Below are positions 8,135-14,836 of a stretch of DNA of 31,548 nt, piece by piece (position 1 is the first letter of the stretch; each line of letters begins with the position of its first letter). Position numbers and translations under genes: made by a program. The stretch covers positions 1-31,548 of the forward strand of contig CBJMMB010000033.1 of NCBI GenBank assembly GCA_966430775.1, read 5' to 3'. The notes beneath the pieces are model-generated. The model made no database searches and was not told the origin of the DNA. It saw nothing but the letters and a program-made list of their open reading frames with translations. The DNA is from Dyella_B sp966430775 (GTDB lineage Bacteria > Pseudomonadota > Gammaproteobacteria > Xanthomonadales > Rhodanobacteraceae).

Positions 8135-8232
8135 CAACTCATTCAAGTGGAAGCGAGGAAGAGACACCTGCTAAGCAGCTCATCCATGCTGCACCGCGTT
8201 TCACTGGCCGTTTTACGATAAGCGGCGTAGGT
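8129..8232 (+). repeat. attC-like site 6 (perfect left core box)
   Basis: GCCTAAC at 8129-8135 fits RYYYAAC exactly, contains the TAA stop of the preceding gene, and is followed by AACTCATTCAAG, the classic L'' wording. The right end reads TAAGCGGC then GTAGGT at 8227-8232, which is GTTAGGT with one T missing. At 104 bases it is longer than the others but within the range known for attC sites. Confidence 0.6.
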
Positions 8233-8284
8233 TTGGTTCAGAGGCGTTTGCGTCGTTCTGTCGTTCCAGGCTTTTGGAGGTTAT

Positions 8285-8479
8285 ATGAATCACCATCTTT
8301 TCACGATTGCCATTTTCATCGTTGCTCTTGTTCTGTATGGCGTAGGCATGACCAGTGGGGCGTCGGTGTGCTTCGCCGTCGGCGCTGTATGCGAGCTCTG
8401 GTTCTGGGGTCGTCTATTGCGGCTTCGACGGGCGTCTCGCAACTTGCCCAAGCAGAGGTGCGTATCGCGCGTTGTTTAG
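8285..8479 (+). CDS. Small membrane protein, 64 aa
   Basis: The product has two hydrophobic segments at about residues 5-23 and 26-44, ending WFWGRLLRLRRASRN, and no family I can name with confidence. A GGAGG ribosome site at 8276-8280 fixes the ATG at 8285. The last dozen residues are encoded inside the next attC-like site, so the functional protein may end near residue 50 and the tail may have been gained by loss of an earlier stop. It lies alone between attC-like sites 6 and 7. Confidence 0.6.
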   Translation: MNHHLFTIAIFIVALVLYGVGMTSGASVCFAVGAVCELWFWGRLLRLRRASRNLPKQRCVSRVV

Positions 8480-8493
8480 TTCAAGTGTCAGCC
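8437..8493 (+). repeat. attC-like site 7 (degenerate)
   Basis: TCGCAAC at 8437-8443, then TTGCCCAAGC, a GC-rich middle, TTTAGTTCAAGT and GTCAGCC at 8487-8493. The right half resembles TTAACTCAAGC plus GTTAGCC with three changes. It overlaps the end of the preceding reading frame. Confidence 0.4.
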
Positions 8494-8527
8494 GGCAGAA
8501 CAAGTTTGGTTGCTATCGGAAATGCAA

Positions 8528-8923
8528 ATGAACTCCAGCTTCCCCTCCGCCGAAGAATATTCAGCACAAAAGGCTCTCTACGGCAGCTTGACGGTCGTCG
8601 ATCTAGGCGCTCATCAACGCACCATCAACGAGCCTTACCGAAACGACGTGCTATCGAACATCAACAACGATTGCATGCGAATGTCCGTTTTCGAGGGCGA
8701 GTATCGCTGGCACTATCACCCGGATTCGGATGAGCTTTTCCTGGTAGTGGAAGGAAAGCTGCAGATCGATATTGCGGACAGCGGCACCATGGAACTGACG
8801 CAGTGGCAGTATGTGGTGGTGCCGGCCGGTACGGTGCATCGGACACGGGCTATCGGGCGCACGGTTAACCTTACTTATGAGAAGCAGGGTGCCGGAACGG
8901 TGTTTGTCGACAGGGATGCATAG
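8528..8923 (+). CDS. Cupin domain protein
   Basis: The product, 131 residues from the ATG at 8528, is a single-domain cupin. The first cupin motif HYHPDSDELFLVVEGKLQI (about residues 60-78) supplies two histidines and a glutamate as metal ligands, and the second, VVVPAGTVHRTRA (about 97-109), supplies another histidine. Such proteins are metal-dependent isomerases, dioxygenases or sensors; the substrate here is unknown. GGA at 8518-8520 favours the ATG at 8528 over TTG at 8510 or ATG at 8522. A VOC gene follows after ten bases and its ribosome site overlaps this stop codon, so the two are probably cotranslated and came in as one cassette. Confidence 0.8.
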   Translation: MNSSFPSAEEYSAQKALYGSLTVVDLGAHQRTINEPYRNDVLSNINNDCMRMSVFEGEYRWHYHPDSDELFLVVEGKLQIDIADSGTMELTQWQYVVVPAGTVHRTRAIGRTVNLTYEKQGAGTVFVDRDA

Positions 8924-8933
8924 GAGCAGCGAA

Positions 8934-9326
8934 ATGAGCGGCATTCCAACTGGCACGGAACTGATGCGGCCGTTCATGCCTGCCAAGGACTTTGATGTGT
9001 CCAAGCGGTTCTACGAAGCGCTCGGCTTCGAGAAGGTGCTGGATGGTGAGGTGGCCATATTCAATGCGGGTTCTGGAGGTTTCATACTCCAGCGGCATTA
9101 TCAGGAAGACTGGGCCGGGAATTTCATGATGCAACTTATGGTTGATGATCTTGATGCCTGGTGGGGTCATATTGAATCGCTGGAACTGGCTCGTCATTTC
9201 AGTGTGCCGCCGCCGCGTGCTCCTGAGATGCAGCCATGGGGGCTGCGCGTTGCATATGTTATTGATCCATCCGGCGTCCTTTGGCATGTGGCGCAACGAC
9301 GGAACGGCGTAAAGCAGGATCAGTGA
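8934..9326 (+). CDS. VOC family protein
   Basis: This 130-residue product is a second vicinal-oxygen-chelate protein, only distantly like the one at 5674. Marks are MRPFMPAKDFDVSKRFYEALGF (residues 11-32), FILQRHYQEDWAGNFMMQLMVDD in the middle and VAYVIDPSGVLWHVAQ near the end. The fold suggests small-molecule or metal binding; relatives are often annotated as glyoxalase or bleomycin-resistance proteins without proof. AGGAG at 8922-8926, overlapping the stop of the cupin gene, gives a firm start. Its pairing with the cupin may mean they act on related substrates. Confidence 0.82.
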   Translation: MSGIPTGTELMRPFMPAKDFDVSKRFYEALGFEKVLDGEVAIFNAGSGGFILQRHYQEDWAGNFMMQLMVDDLDAWWGHIESLELARHFSVPPPRAPEMQPWGLRVAYVIDPSGVLWHVAQRRNGVKQDQ

Positions 9327-9397
9327 AAATCATTCGGCGCCGGCTCCGAAAACAGCGCCGGCGCTCGCGTCTACCGGCTTTGACCCAGGCGAGAGGC
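9323..9397 (+). repeat. attC-like site 8 (degenerate) with GC hairpin
   Basis: After the stop codon come AATCATTC, the inverted pair GCGCCGGC/GCGCCGGCGC forming a strong hairpin at about 9337-9363, GGCTTTGACCCAGGC and GAGAGGC at 9391-9397. The order matches attC but both cores are poor. The hairpin alone could also act as a terminator, though no T tract follows. Confidence 0.35.
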
Positions 9398-9404
9398 CCA
9401 GACT

Positions 9405-9767
9405 ATGCGAACACCGCGCATCCTGATCTCGGTTTTCGGCATCGCATTCTTCGCCGAGGGTTTGGTGGGTGTCATTGCTCCTCACCAGTTCAGGGCCTTG
9501 GTCATCTGGCTGCAGACGCCGCCCCTTTGGCCAACCAGTGTTGCCTTGCGTGCGCTTATCGGGGTTCTGCTGTTGTTCGCTCCAGGTACCGTTCGCTTCC
9601 CGGCGGCCATCCGCGTGGTAGGCATCATTACTTTGGTTGGCGCCATCGTTGGGGGCTTCGCTACCCATGTGCAGCAGCTTGGCGAAAGTCCATGGTGGCG
9701 GCTGCCGGCTGCGTTGCTAATGATCGCAGGTGGCGTTCTGGCGTTGGCGTCTCGAAACAAGCCTTAG
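9405..9767 (+). CDS. Small multi-pass membrane protein, 120 aa
   Basis: I do not recognise a named family. The product has four hydrophobic segments at about residues 6-25, 45-61, 67-86 and 98-113 and short polar loops, ending SRNKP. The ATG at 9405 starts eight bases after the last attC-like site, with GAGAGG just upstream as a possible ribosome site. Its GC content is higher than that of the earlier cassette-like genes. It is the last plus-strand gene before the opposite-strand higBA pair. Confidence 0.65.
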   Translation: MRTPRILISVFGIAFFAEGLVGVIAPHQFRALVIWLQTPPLWPTSVALRALIGVLLLFAPGTVRFPAAIRVVGIITLVGAIVGGFATHVQQLGESPWWRLPAALLMIAGGVLALASRNKP

Positions 9768-9801
9768 ATGGTTTTCTTGCGGGTGCACGCAACCTTCCGC
9801 T

Positions 9802-9820
9802 TTCACCGGCCCACGGTGAA
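9802..9820. terminator. Hairpin between convergent genes
   Basis: TTCACCG at 9802-9808 pairs perfectly with CGGTGAA at 9814-9820 around a five-base loop. It lies between the plus-strand gene ending at 9767 and higA ending at 9879. There is no T tract on either side. ATGCTTGGATT just after it faintly resembles an attC right end. Confidence 0.35.
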
Positions 9821-9878
9821 TGCTTGGATTGCCGAATCATTATTTGATGGCTACATCTGCGCCGACAAACGGGCGAAC

Positions 9879-10184
9879 TTATCCAAGTGATGCGCGAGGA
9901 ATAACGCGCCGCATGATATCGCCGTGGGTGGGGAGGGTTTTTAGATCGTAAGCTGCCTGCATGGCCAGCCAACTGGCAGCGTCGCCGCCAAAATAGCGAG
10001 CGAGCCGCTCAGCAGTATCGGCGGTAATGGCCCGACGCTCTTTAACGATTTCATGGATGCGTGTGGCGGGTACGCCCAGGGCCATGGCAAGGGCGTTGAC
10101 GCTCATGTCGAGGGGAGCAAGAAAATCCTCTCGCAGGATTTCACCAGGGTGTACGGGACGCATGCGGTTAGTGGGTTTGGTCAT
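9879..10184 (-). CDS. higA: HigA antitoxin, XRE-type DNA-binding protein
   Basis: The product, 101 residues from the ATG at 10184, is a HigA-type antitoxin: RPVHPGEILREDFLAPL at residues 8-24, then a helix-turn-helix (SVNALAMALGVPATRIHEIVKERR) and ARYFGGDAASWLAMQAAYDL. HigA binds and neutralises the HigB ribonuclease and represses the shared promoter. AGGAG about ten bases upstream fixes the start. The toxin gene ends 16 bases before it, the usual higB-higA order with toxin first. The palindrome at 10494-10514 is its likely operator. The pair is read against the cassette-like genes, next to their end. Confidence 0.92.
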   Translation of the reverse strand: MTKPTNRMRPVHPGEILREDFLAPLDMSVNALAMALGVPATRIHEIVKERRAITADTAERLARYFGGDAASWLAMQAAYDLKTLPTHGDIMRRVIPRASLG

Positions 10185-10200
10185 GGTGGCAACTCCTAAT

Positions 10201-10482
10201 TCAATGGTAGTCCACGATTTCGACATTGACTGGGCCGGCCTTTGTCCATACGAAACACACGCGAAATTGACCATTGATGCGGATGCTGTACTGGCCTTTG
10301 CGATTTCCCTTGAGCGCTTCGAGCATATTGCCGGGCGGGGAACGTAGGAAGTCCAGCGTCAACGCAGCATCCAACTGCGTAAGTTTGCGAATGGCGGCAT
10401 CTTCGAATGCACGAAACTTGCGCGGATGTGCGCCTTCAAACAACGCCTGGGTATGTTTGCAGTTGAATGACTGGATAGCCAT
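10201..10482 (-). CDS. higB: HigB toxin, RelE/ParE-superfamily ribonuclease
   Basis: The product, 93 residues from the ATG at 10482, belongs to the HigB family of ribosome-dependent mRNA interferases: FNCKHTQALFEGAHPRKF at the start, LTQLDAALTLDFLRSPPGNMLEALKG in the middle, and YSIRINGQFRVCFVWTKAGPVNVEIVDYH at the end. A TTG at 10491 is an alternative start, but it would overlap the -10 box. The predicted transcription start lies only a few bases before the ATG, so the message may be leaderless. It precedes its antitoxin in one transcript. Confidence 0.92.
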   Translation of the reverse strand: MAIQSFNCKHTQALFEGAHPRKFRAFEDAAIRKLTQLDAALTLDFLRSPPGNMLEALKGNRKGQYSIRINGQFRVCFVWTKAGPVNVEIVDYH

Positions 10483-10490
10483 GACTGGCA

Positions 10491-10519
10491 ATGGTATTAC
10501 GTTGAACGTAATACGTCAA
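10491..10519 (-). promoter_or_regulatory. higBA promoter with a perfect 21-bp palindrome (operator)
   Basis: On the minus strand TTGACG (10519-10514) and TACCAT (10496-10491) form -35 and -10 boxes 17 bases apart. GTATTACGTT at 10494-10503 and AACGTAATAC at 10505-10514 are exact inverted copies around one central base, filling the spacer and touching both boxes. A bound HigA dimer would block polymerase directly. The expected start of transcription, around 10484-10486, is almost at the higB ATG. Confidence 0.75.
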
Positions 10520-10720
10520 AGAGGGCGCCGGCGCCATCCTCCACCAAACGCAACCTTCCACCGCCAATCTGTGACATACCCCACTGCGCCGCGGGGTGGC
10601 CATGCCGCTCCGCGGCAAAATTCCAAAACTGTAATCATCGATTGCATGCTTTTGCGCTAGAGTCGGCTGCATCGCCGATGCGATGGGTTTGCTTGTGCCA
10701 AGTCAACAGGGGAGTGGAAC

Positions 10721-12367
10721 ATGACGGTGGTGTCTGAAGCTGCAGGGGCGGCGTCGAGTGGAGCGGCGTCGGGTTGGTTGGCGAGGGAACGCACGATCGC
10801 GGGGCCGCGTTTCAATCGCTGGCTAGTACCGCCCGCGGCCTTGGCCATCCATCTATGTATCGGCATGGCGTACGGTTTTTCGGTGTTCTGGTTGCCGATG
10901 AGCAAGCTGGTGCCGGGGGCGGCCAGTTGCGGGAACATCGGGTTCTTTGCGCAGCTGTTTGCAGGATCGTGCAATTGGACCGTGCCCGAAGTGACGCATA
11001 TCTTTGAAACTTTTATCGCCATGCTGGGTATTTCCGCGGCGATCTGGGGCGGCTGGCTGGAGCATGCCGGACCACGCAAGGCAGGTTTCATTTCTGCGTT
11101 GTGCTGGGGCGGCGGGCTGGTGCTCGGCGGCCTAGGCGTATCGATGCATCAGCTGTGGCTGGTGTTTCTTGGTTGCGGTGTGCTGGGCGGTATCGGCCTG
11201 GGCTTGGGTTACATCGCGCCGGTGTCGACACTCATCAAGTGGTTCCCGGATCGCCGCGGCTTGGCGACGGGTTTCGCGATCATGGGTTTCGGCGGCGGCG
11301 CCATGATCGGTGCGCCGATCGCGGTGGCCTTGATGGCGCGCTTCACGCACGGCGACGTGCCGGGCGTAGCCAGCACTTTGATGGTGCTGGGCGTGATCTA
11401 CTTCATCGCCATGTCGGCGGGTGCGTTCGGTTTCCGCGTGCCGCCGAGCGGATGGAAGCCGGCTGGCTGGACTGCGCCGGCGGCGTCGAACAGCTTGATC
11501 ACCACCAAGCACGTGCATGTGAACGTCGCATGGAAAACACCGCAGTTCTGGATGCTGTGGATCGTCTTGTGCATGAATGTAACCGCCGGCATCGGCGTAT
11601 TGGCGATGGCCAGCCCGATGTTCCAGGACGTGTTCGGCGGACGCTTGCTGGGCCTGGATGCGGGTATCACGCTCACCACCGTGCAGAAGGCGCAGATCGC
11701 CGCCGCGGCGGCGGGCCTGGTGGGGCTGATCAGTTTGTTCAACAGCCTGGGTCGTATTCTCTGGGCATCGGCTTCTGACTTTATCGGCCGCAAGAATACG
11801 TACGTGGTGTTCTTCCTGCTCGGCATCGTGCTGTATTGCAGTCTGCCGACGCTGGGGCATATGGGGCTGGCCGGCGTATTCGTGATCGCCGTGTGCGTGA
11901 TCATGTCGATGTACGGCGGCGGCTTCTCCACCGTGCCGGCTTACCTGGCGGACATTTTCGGTACACAAATGGTGGGCGCCATTCACGGCCGGCTGCTGAC
12001 GGCGTGGTCGGTGGCGGGCGTGGCCGGGCCGTTCCTGATTGCCGCGATACGCGAGGCGCAATTGAACGCCGGCGTCGCCAAGAACCTGGTATACGACCGT
12101 ACGCTCTACATTCTCGCCGGCTTGCTGCTGGTTGGCCTTATCGCCAATTTAATGGTCAGGCCGGTCAAGGAAGCGCACCATATGACCGACGAGGAGCTCG
12201 CACGCGAACGCTCGCTGCAGCATGAAGCGCCGCATGTGGTGGCCAATGCCGATCAGGCGGCGCGCGGCGGGTTCGGCATCGTTGGCGTGATCGCCTGGGC
12301 CCTGGTTGGCGTGCCGTTCTTGATTGGTGTGTGGATTGCGCTTAGCAAGGCTGCCGCGCTGTTTTGA
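10721..12367 (+). CDS. OFA-family MFS transporter (oxalate/formate type)
   Basis: The product has 548 residues and about 12 hydrophobic segments with the pattern of the OFA (oxalate:formate antiporter) branch of the major facilitator superfamily: IHLCIGMAYGFSVFWLPMS at about residues 43-61, GCGVLGGIGLGLGYIAPVSTLIKWFPDRRGLATG, and the C-terminal PVKEAHHMTDEELARE. OFA members exchange or import small carboxylates such as formate, oxalate or lactate across the inner membrane. A GGGGAG ribosome site sits before the ATG at 10721. The soluble formate dehydrogenase operon starts 195 bases downstream on the same strand, so formate is the likely substrate, by context only. A palindromic repeat in the gap could separate their transcripts. 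Confidence 0.85.
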   Translation: MTVVSEAAGAASSGAASGWLARERTIAGPRFNRWLVPPAALAIHLCIGMAYGFSVFWLPMSKLVPGAASCGNIGFFAQLFAGSCNWTVPEVTHIFETFIAMLGISAAIWGGWLEHAGPRKAGFISALCWGGGLVLGGLGVSMHQLWLVFLGCGVLGGIGLGLGYIAPVSTLIKWFPDRRGLATGFAIMGFGGGAMIGAPIAVALMARFTHGDVPGVASTLMVLGVIYFIAMSAGAFGFRVPPSGWKPAGWTAPAASNSLITTKHVHVNVAWKTPQFWMLWIVLCMNVTAGIGVLAMASPMFQDVFGGRLLGLDAGITLTTVQKAQIAAAAAGLVGLISLFNSLGRILWASASDFIGRKNTYVVFFLLGIVLYCSLPTLGHMGLAGVFVIAVCVIMSMYGGGFSTVPAYLADIFGTQMVGAIHGRLLTAWSVAGVAGPFLIAAIREAQLNAGVAKNLVYDRTLYILAGLLLVGLIANLMVRPVKEAHHMTDEELARERSLQHEAPHVVANADQAARGGFGIVGVIAWALVGVPFLIGVWIALSKAAALF

Positions 12368-12409
12368 GGACTTCGGATTGGCCCTGACACTCAGCCATGC
12401 GCAATCTGC

Positions 12410-12532
12410 TCCCTCCCCTACGTGCAGTAGGGGAGGGTTGGGGTGGGGTGAAGCAACCTTGCGATGAATTCACACTTGCATCGCAAGCTCGTACAACCCC
12501 ACCCTAACCCTCCCCTGCCAAGCAGGGGAGGG
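12410..12532. repeat. Compound palindromic repeat between the transporter and fdsG
   Basis: Two hairpins, CCCTCCCCTA/TAGGGGAGGG (12411-12437) and CCCTCCCCTG/CAGGGGAGGG (12508-12532), face each other as arms of one larger inverted repeat with GGTTGGGGTGGGGT against ACCCCACCCTAACC, and an inner pair CTTGCGATG/CATCGCAAG at 12458-12487. A single related arm occurs at about 22900-22940. It looks like a REP/BIME-type element. Confidence 0.75.
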
Positions 12533-12562
12533 AACGATCATCCGGTGAGGACTTAATCTGTT

Positions 12563-13063
12563 ATGAAACCCGCCAAAAACGTCGCATCGCTGCCGCCGAT
12601 CGATGACAAGACTCGCGCTGCCGTGCTCGACGTCACTACCCGGCTGAAGGATCAACCCGGCGCATTGCTGCCCGTGCTGCATGGCGTGCAGGCGGCCTTG
12701 GGTTACGTGCCCGAAGAAGCCATCCCTTTGATCGCGCGCGAAATGAACCTGTCGCGCGCGGACGTGCACGGCGTAGTCACGTTCTACCATTTCTTCCGCA
12801 GCCGTCCCGCCGGCAAGCGCACCATCTATCTGTGCCGCGCGGAGTCGTGCCAGGCGATGGGGGCGGCGAAATTGGAGCAACATATAAAGCAACGGCTGGG
12901 CGTGGATTTTCACGAAACCACCACGGACGGCGCCTGGACCCTGGAGCCCGTCTATTGCCTGGGCAATTGCGCGTGCTCGCCGGCCATGATGGTCGATGAT
13001 GAATTGAAAGGCCGCGTGACGCCGGAAGGTTTCGATGCGTGGCTGTTGTCGGAGGCGAAATGA
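12563..13063 (+). CDS. fdsG: NAD-dependent formate dehydrogenase gamma subunit
   Basis: The 166-residue product matches the NuoE-like small subunit of soluble formate dehydrogenase, a thioredoxin-like protein carrying one [2Fe-2S] cluster that passes electrons in the diaphorase part of the complex. Cys91, Cys96, Cys132 and Cys136 (CRAESC and CLGNC) are the expected ligands. Helical N-terminal marks are LLPVLHGVQAALGYVPEEAI and DVHGVVTFYHFF. Its TGA overlaps the ATG of fdsB by four bases (ATGA), so the two are translationally coupled. It opens the operon fdsGBA-fdhD-fdsD. Confidence 0.93.
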   Translation: MKPAKNVASLPPIDDKTRAAVLDVTTRLKDQPGALLPVLHGVQAALGYVPEEAIPLIAREMNLSRADVHGVVTFYHFFRSRPAGKRTIYLCRAESCQAMGAAKLEQHIKQRLGVDFHETTTDGAWTLEPVYCLGNCACSPAMMVDDELKGRVTPEGFDAWLLSEAK

Positions 13064-14619
13064 GCATTACCGTTTACGTGCCGCGCGACGCCAGCGCGCT
13101 TTCGCTGGGTGCGGATGCCGTCGCCAAGGCGATCGAGGCCGAAGCGGCGTGCCGCAACCTCGACGTGCGCATCGTGCGCAACGGTTCGCGTGGCGTGTAC
13201 TGGCTGGAACCGATGGTGGAAGTGGAAACGTCGGCCGGCCGCGTTGCCTACGGTCCGGTGCAGCCGACCGATGTCATGGGCCTGTTCGATGCCGACTTTC
13301 TGCATGGCGGCGTGGATGTACTCAATCTTGGATTGACCGACGAGATCCCCTGGCTGAAAAGCCAGCAGCGGCTCACCTTTGCACGCGTGGGCATCGTCGA
13401 TCCGCGTGACCTTGATGATTATCTTGCGCACGACGGTTATCGCGGCCTTGCCGCGGCATTGAAGATGGAACCGGCCGCCATCGTGCAGGCGGTCACCGAT
13501 TCGGGCTTGCGTGGCCGCGGCGGCGCGGCGTTTCCGGCCGGCATCAAGTGGAAAACCTGCATGGATGCCGCGGCCGATCAGAAATACATCGTCTGCAATG
13601 CGGACGAAGGCGATTCGGGCACGTTCTCCGATCGCATGATCATGGAAGGCGATCCGTTCGTGCTGATCGAAGGCATGACCATCGCCGGCCTGGCGGTGGG
13701 CGCCACGCGCGGCTACATCTATCTGCGCATCGAATACCCGCATGCGCAGCGCGCACTGGAAGCGGCGATCGAAGCGGCCACGGCGCGCGGCTATCTCGGC
13801 GACAACGTCTGCGGCAGCGGCAAGACCTTCCATCTGGAAGTGCGCATGGCCGCGGGCGCGTATATCTGCGGCGAGGAAACCTCGCTGCTGGAAAGCCTGG
13901 AAGGCAAGCGCGGGCAAGTGCGTTTCAAGCCGCCGCTGCCGGCCATCCAGGGCTTGTTCGGCAAGCCTACGGTGATCAACAACGTGATCACGCTGGCGAC
14001 GGTGCCGATCATTCTGGATCGCGGCGCGGCGTTTTATCGCGACTATGGCATGGGCCGATCGCGCGGCACCTTGCCGTTGCAACTGGCCGGCAACGTGAAG
14101 CGGCCGGGCCTGGTGGAGCGCGCGTTCGGCCTCACGCTGCGCGAACTGATCGAGGAATACGGCGGCGGTACCGCCAGCGGGCGTCCGGTGCGCGCGGTGC
14201 AGGTGGGCGGCCCGTTGGGTGCTTATATTCCGGCATCGCAACTGGATACGGCGATCGACTACGAAGCGTTCGCCGCGGTCGGCGGCATGGTCGGGCACGG
14301 CGGCGTAGTGGTGTTCGATGACACGGTGGACATGGCTGCGCAGGCGCGCTTTGCGATGGAATTTTGCGCGATCGAATCCTGTGGCAAGTGCACGCCGTGC
14401 CGTATCGGTTCCACGCGCGGGGTGGAAGTGATCGATCGTATCGTCGCCGGTGATGCGGCGGAGAAGGCGCGCAATGAAGCGGTGTTGCGTGACTTGTGCC
14501 AGACCATGGTCGCCGGTTCGCTGTGCGCGTTGGGTGGCATGGCGCCGTTTCCGGTGTTGAGTGCGTTGGAACATTTTCATGAGGATTTTGAGAGTGCGAA
14601 GCAGAAGGCTCTCCCGTAG
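13060..14619 (+). CDS. fdsB: NAD-dependent formate dehydrogenase beta subunit
   Basis: The 519-residue product is the NuoF-like flavoprotein of soluble formate dehydrogenase, which takes electrons from iron-sulfur clusters to FMN and reduces NAD+. An N-terminal thioredoxin-like part of about 110 residues precedes the NuoF core, as is usual in FdsB. Motifs seen: GLRGRGGAAFPAG (residues 149-161) and CNADEGDSGTFSDR (179-192) for FMN, GEETSLLESLEGKRG (271-285) for NAD, and a [4Fe-4S] site with Cys441, Cys444, Cys447 and Cys489. The ATG at 13060 overlaps the fdsG stop. A 217-base gap containing a palindromic repeat separates it from fdsA. Confidence 0.94.
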   Translation: MSITVYVPRDASALSLGADAVAKAIEAEAACRNLDVRIVRNGSRGVYWLEPMVEVETSAGRVAYGPVQPTDVMGLFDADFLHGGVDVLNLGLTDEIPWLKSQQRLTFARVGIVDPRDLDDYLAHDGYRGLAAALKMEPAAIVQAVTDSGLRGRGGAAFPAGIKWKTCMDAAADQKYIVCNADEGDSGTFSDRMIMEGDPFVLIEGMTIAGLAVGATRGYIYLRIEYPHAQRALEAAIEAATARGYLGDNVCGSGKTFHLEVRMAAGAYICGEETSLLESLEGKRGQVRFKPPLPAIQGLFGKPTVINNVITLATVPIILDRGAAFYRDYGMGRSRGTLPLQLAGNVKRPGLVERAFGLTLRELIEEYGGGTASGRPVRAVQVGGPLGAYIPASQLDTAIDYEAFAAVGGMVGHGGVVVFDDTVDMAAQARFAMEFCAIESCGKCTPCRIGSTRGVEVIDRIVAGDAAEKARNEAVLRDLCQTMVAGSLCALGGMAPFPVLSALEHFHEDFESAKQKALP

Positions 14620-14669
14620 CCAAGCGAGGCGGGGCGACTTGTTTGCGATAGCCTCGCTTCTTGCCTCAC

Positions 14670-14737
14670 GTCATTCCGGCGAAGGCCGGAATCCATCGCC
14701 AGTGCGAAGCGTGGATTCCGGCCTTCGCCGGAATGAC
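14670..14737. repeat. Palindromic repeat, type A, between fdsB and fdsA
   Basis: Two perfect 26-base inverted arms, 14670-14695 and 14712-14737, begin GTCATTCCGGCGAAGGCCGG and enclose a short core. Closely related copies lie at 18923-19016 and 23070-23137, the latter with its core in inverse orientation. It lies inside an operon, so its transcript would form a long hairpin that could stabilise or attenuate the mRNA. Confidence 0.85.
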
Positions 14738-14836
14738 GGTAAGGCACTACACGACGGCTTGGCGAAGTGGTAGCGGTCAGGTAAATAAGGTCCGCGTTTC
14801 ACACAAGCGCGGTGATGGGTTTAGGAGGTAGTCCAC

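Larger units (their letters stand above)
5604..9397 (+). mobile_element. Integron cassette array-like region without integrase
   Basis: Small plus-strand genes at 5674, 6091, 6659, 7051, 7718, 8285, 8528/8934 and 9405 are separated by about eight sites resembling integron attC recombination sites, all in the same orientation and each at or just after a stop codon. Three have perfect GTTRRRY or RYYYAAC core boxes (6636-6642, 7018-7024, 8129-8135). The region is visibly less GC-rich than its flanks, and the genes are unrelated accessory families, as in cassette arrays. No tyrosine integrase with an integron insert is present between 1 and 31548, so this would be a cluster of attC sites lacking an integrase, or the tail of an array. 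The sites are degenerate, suggesting long inactivity. Confidence 0.6.

Noticed and set aside
9802..9834. A ninth attC site after the gene ending at 9767
   Set aside because: Only ATGCTTGGATT resembles a right end, and the hairpin is better explained as a structure between convergent genes.
10523..10670. Promoter of the OFA transporter
   Set aside because: TTGCAT and TAGAGT occur but with wrong spacing; nothing better was found.
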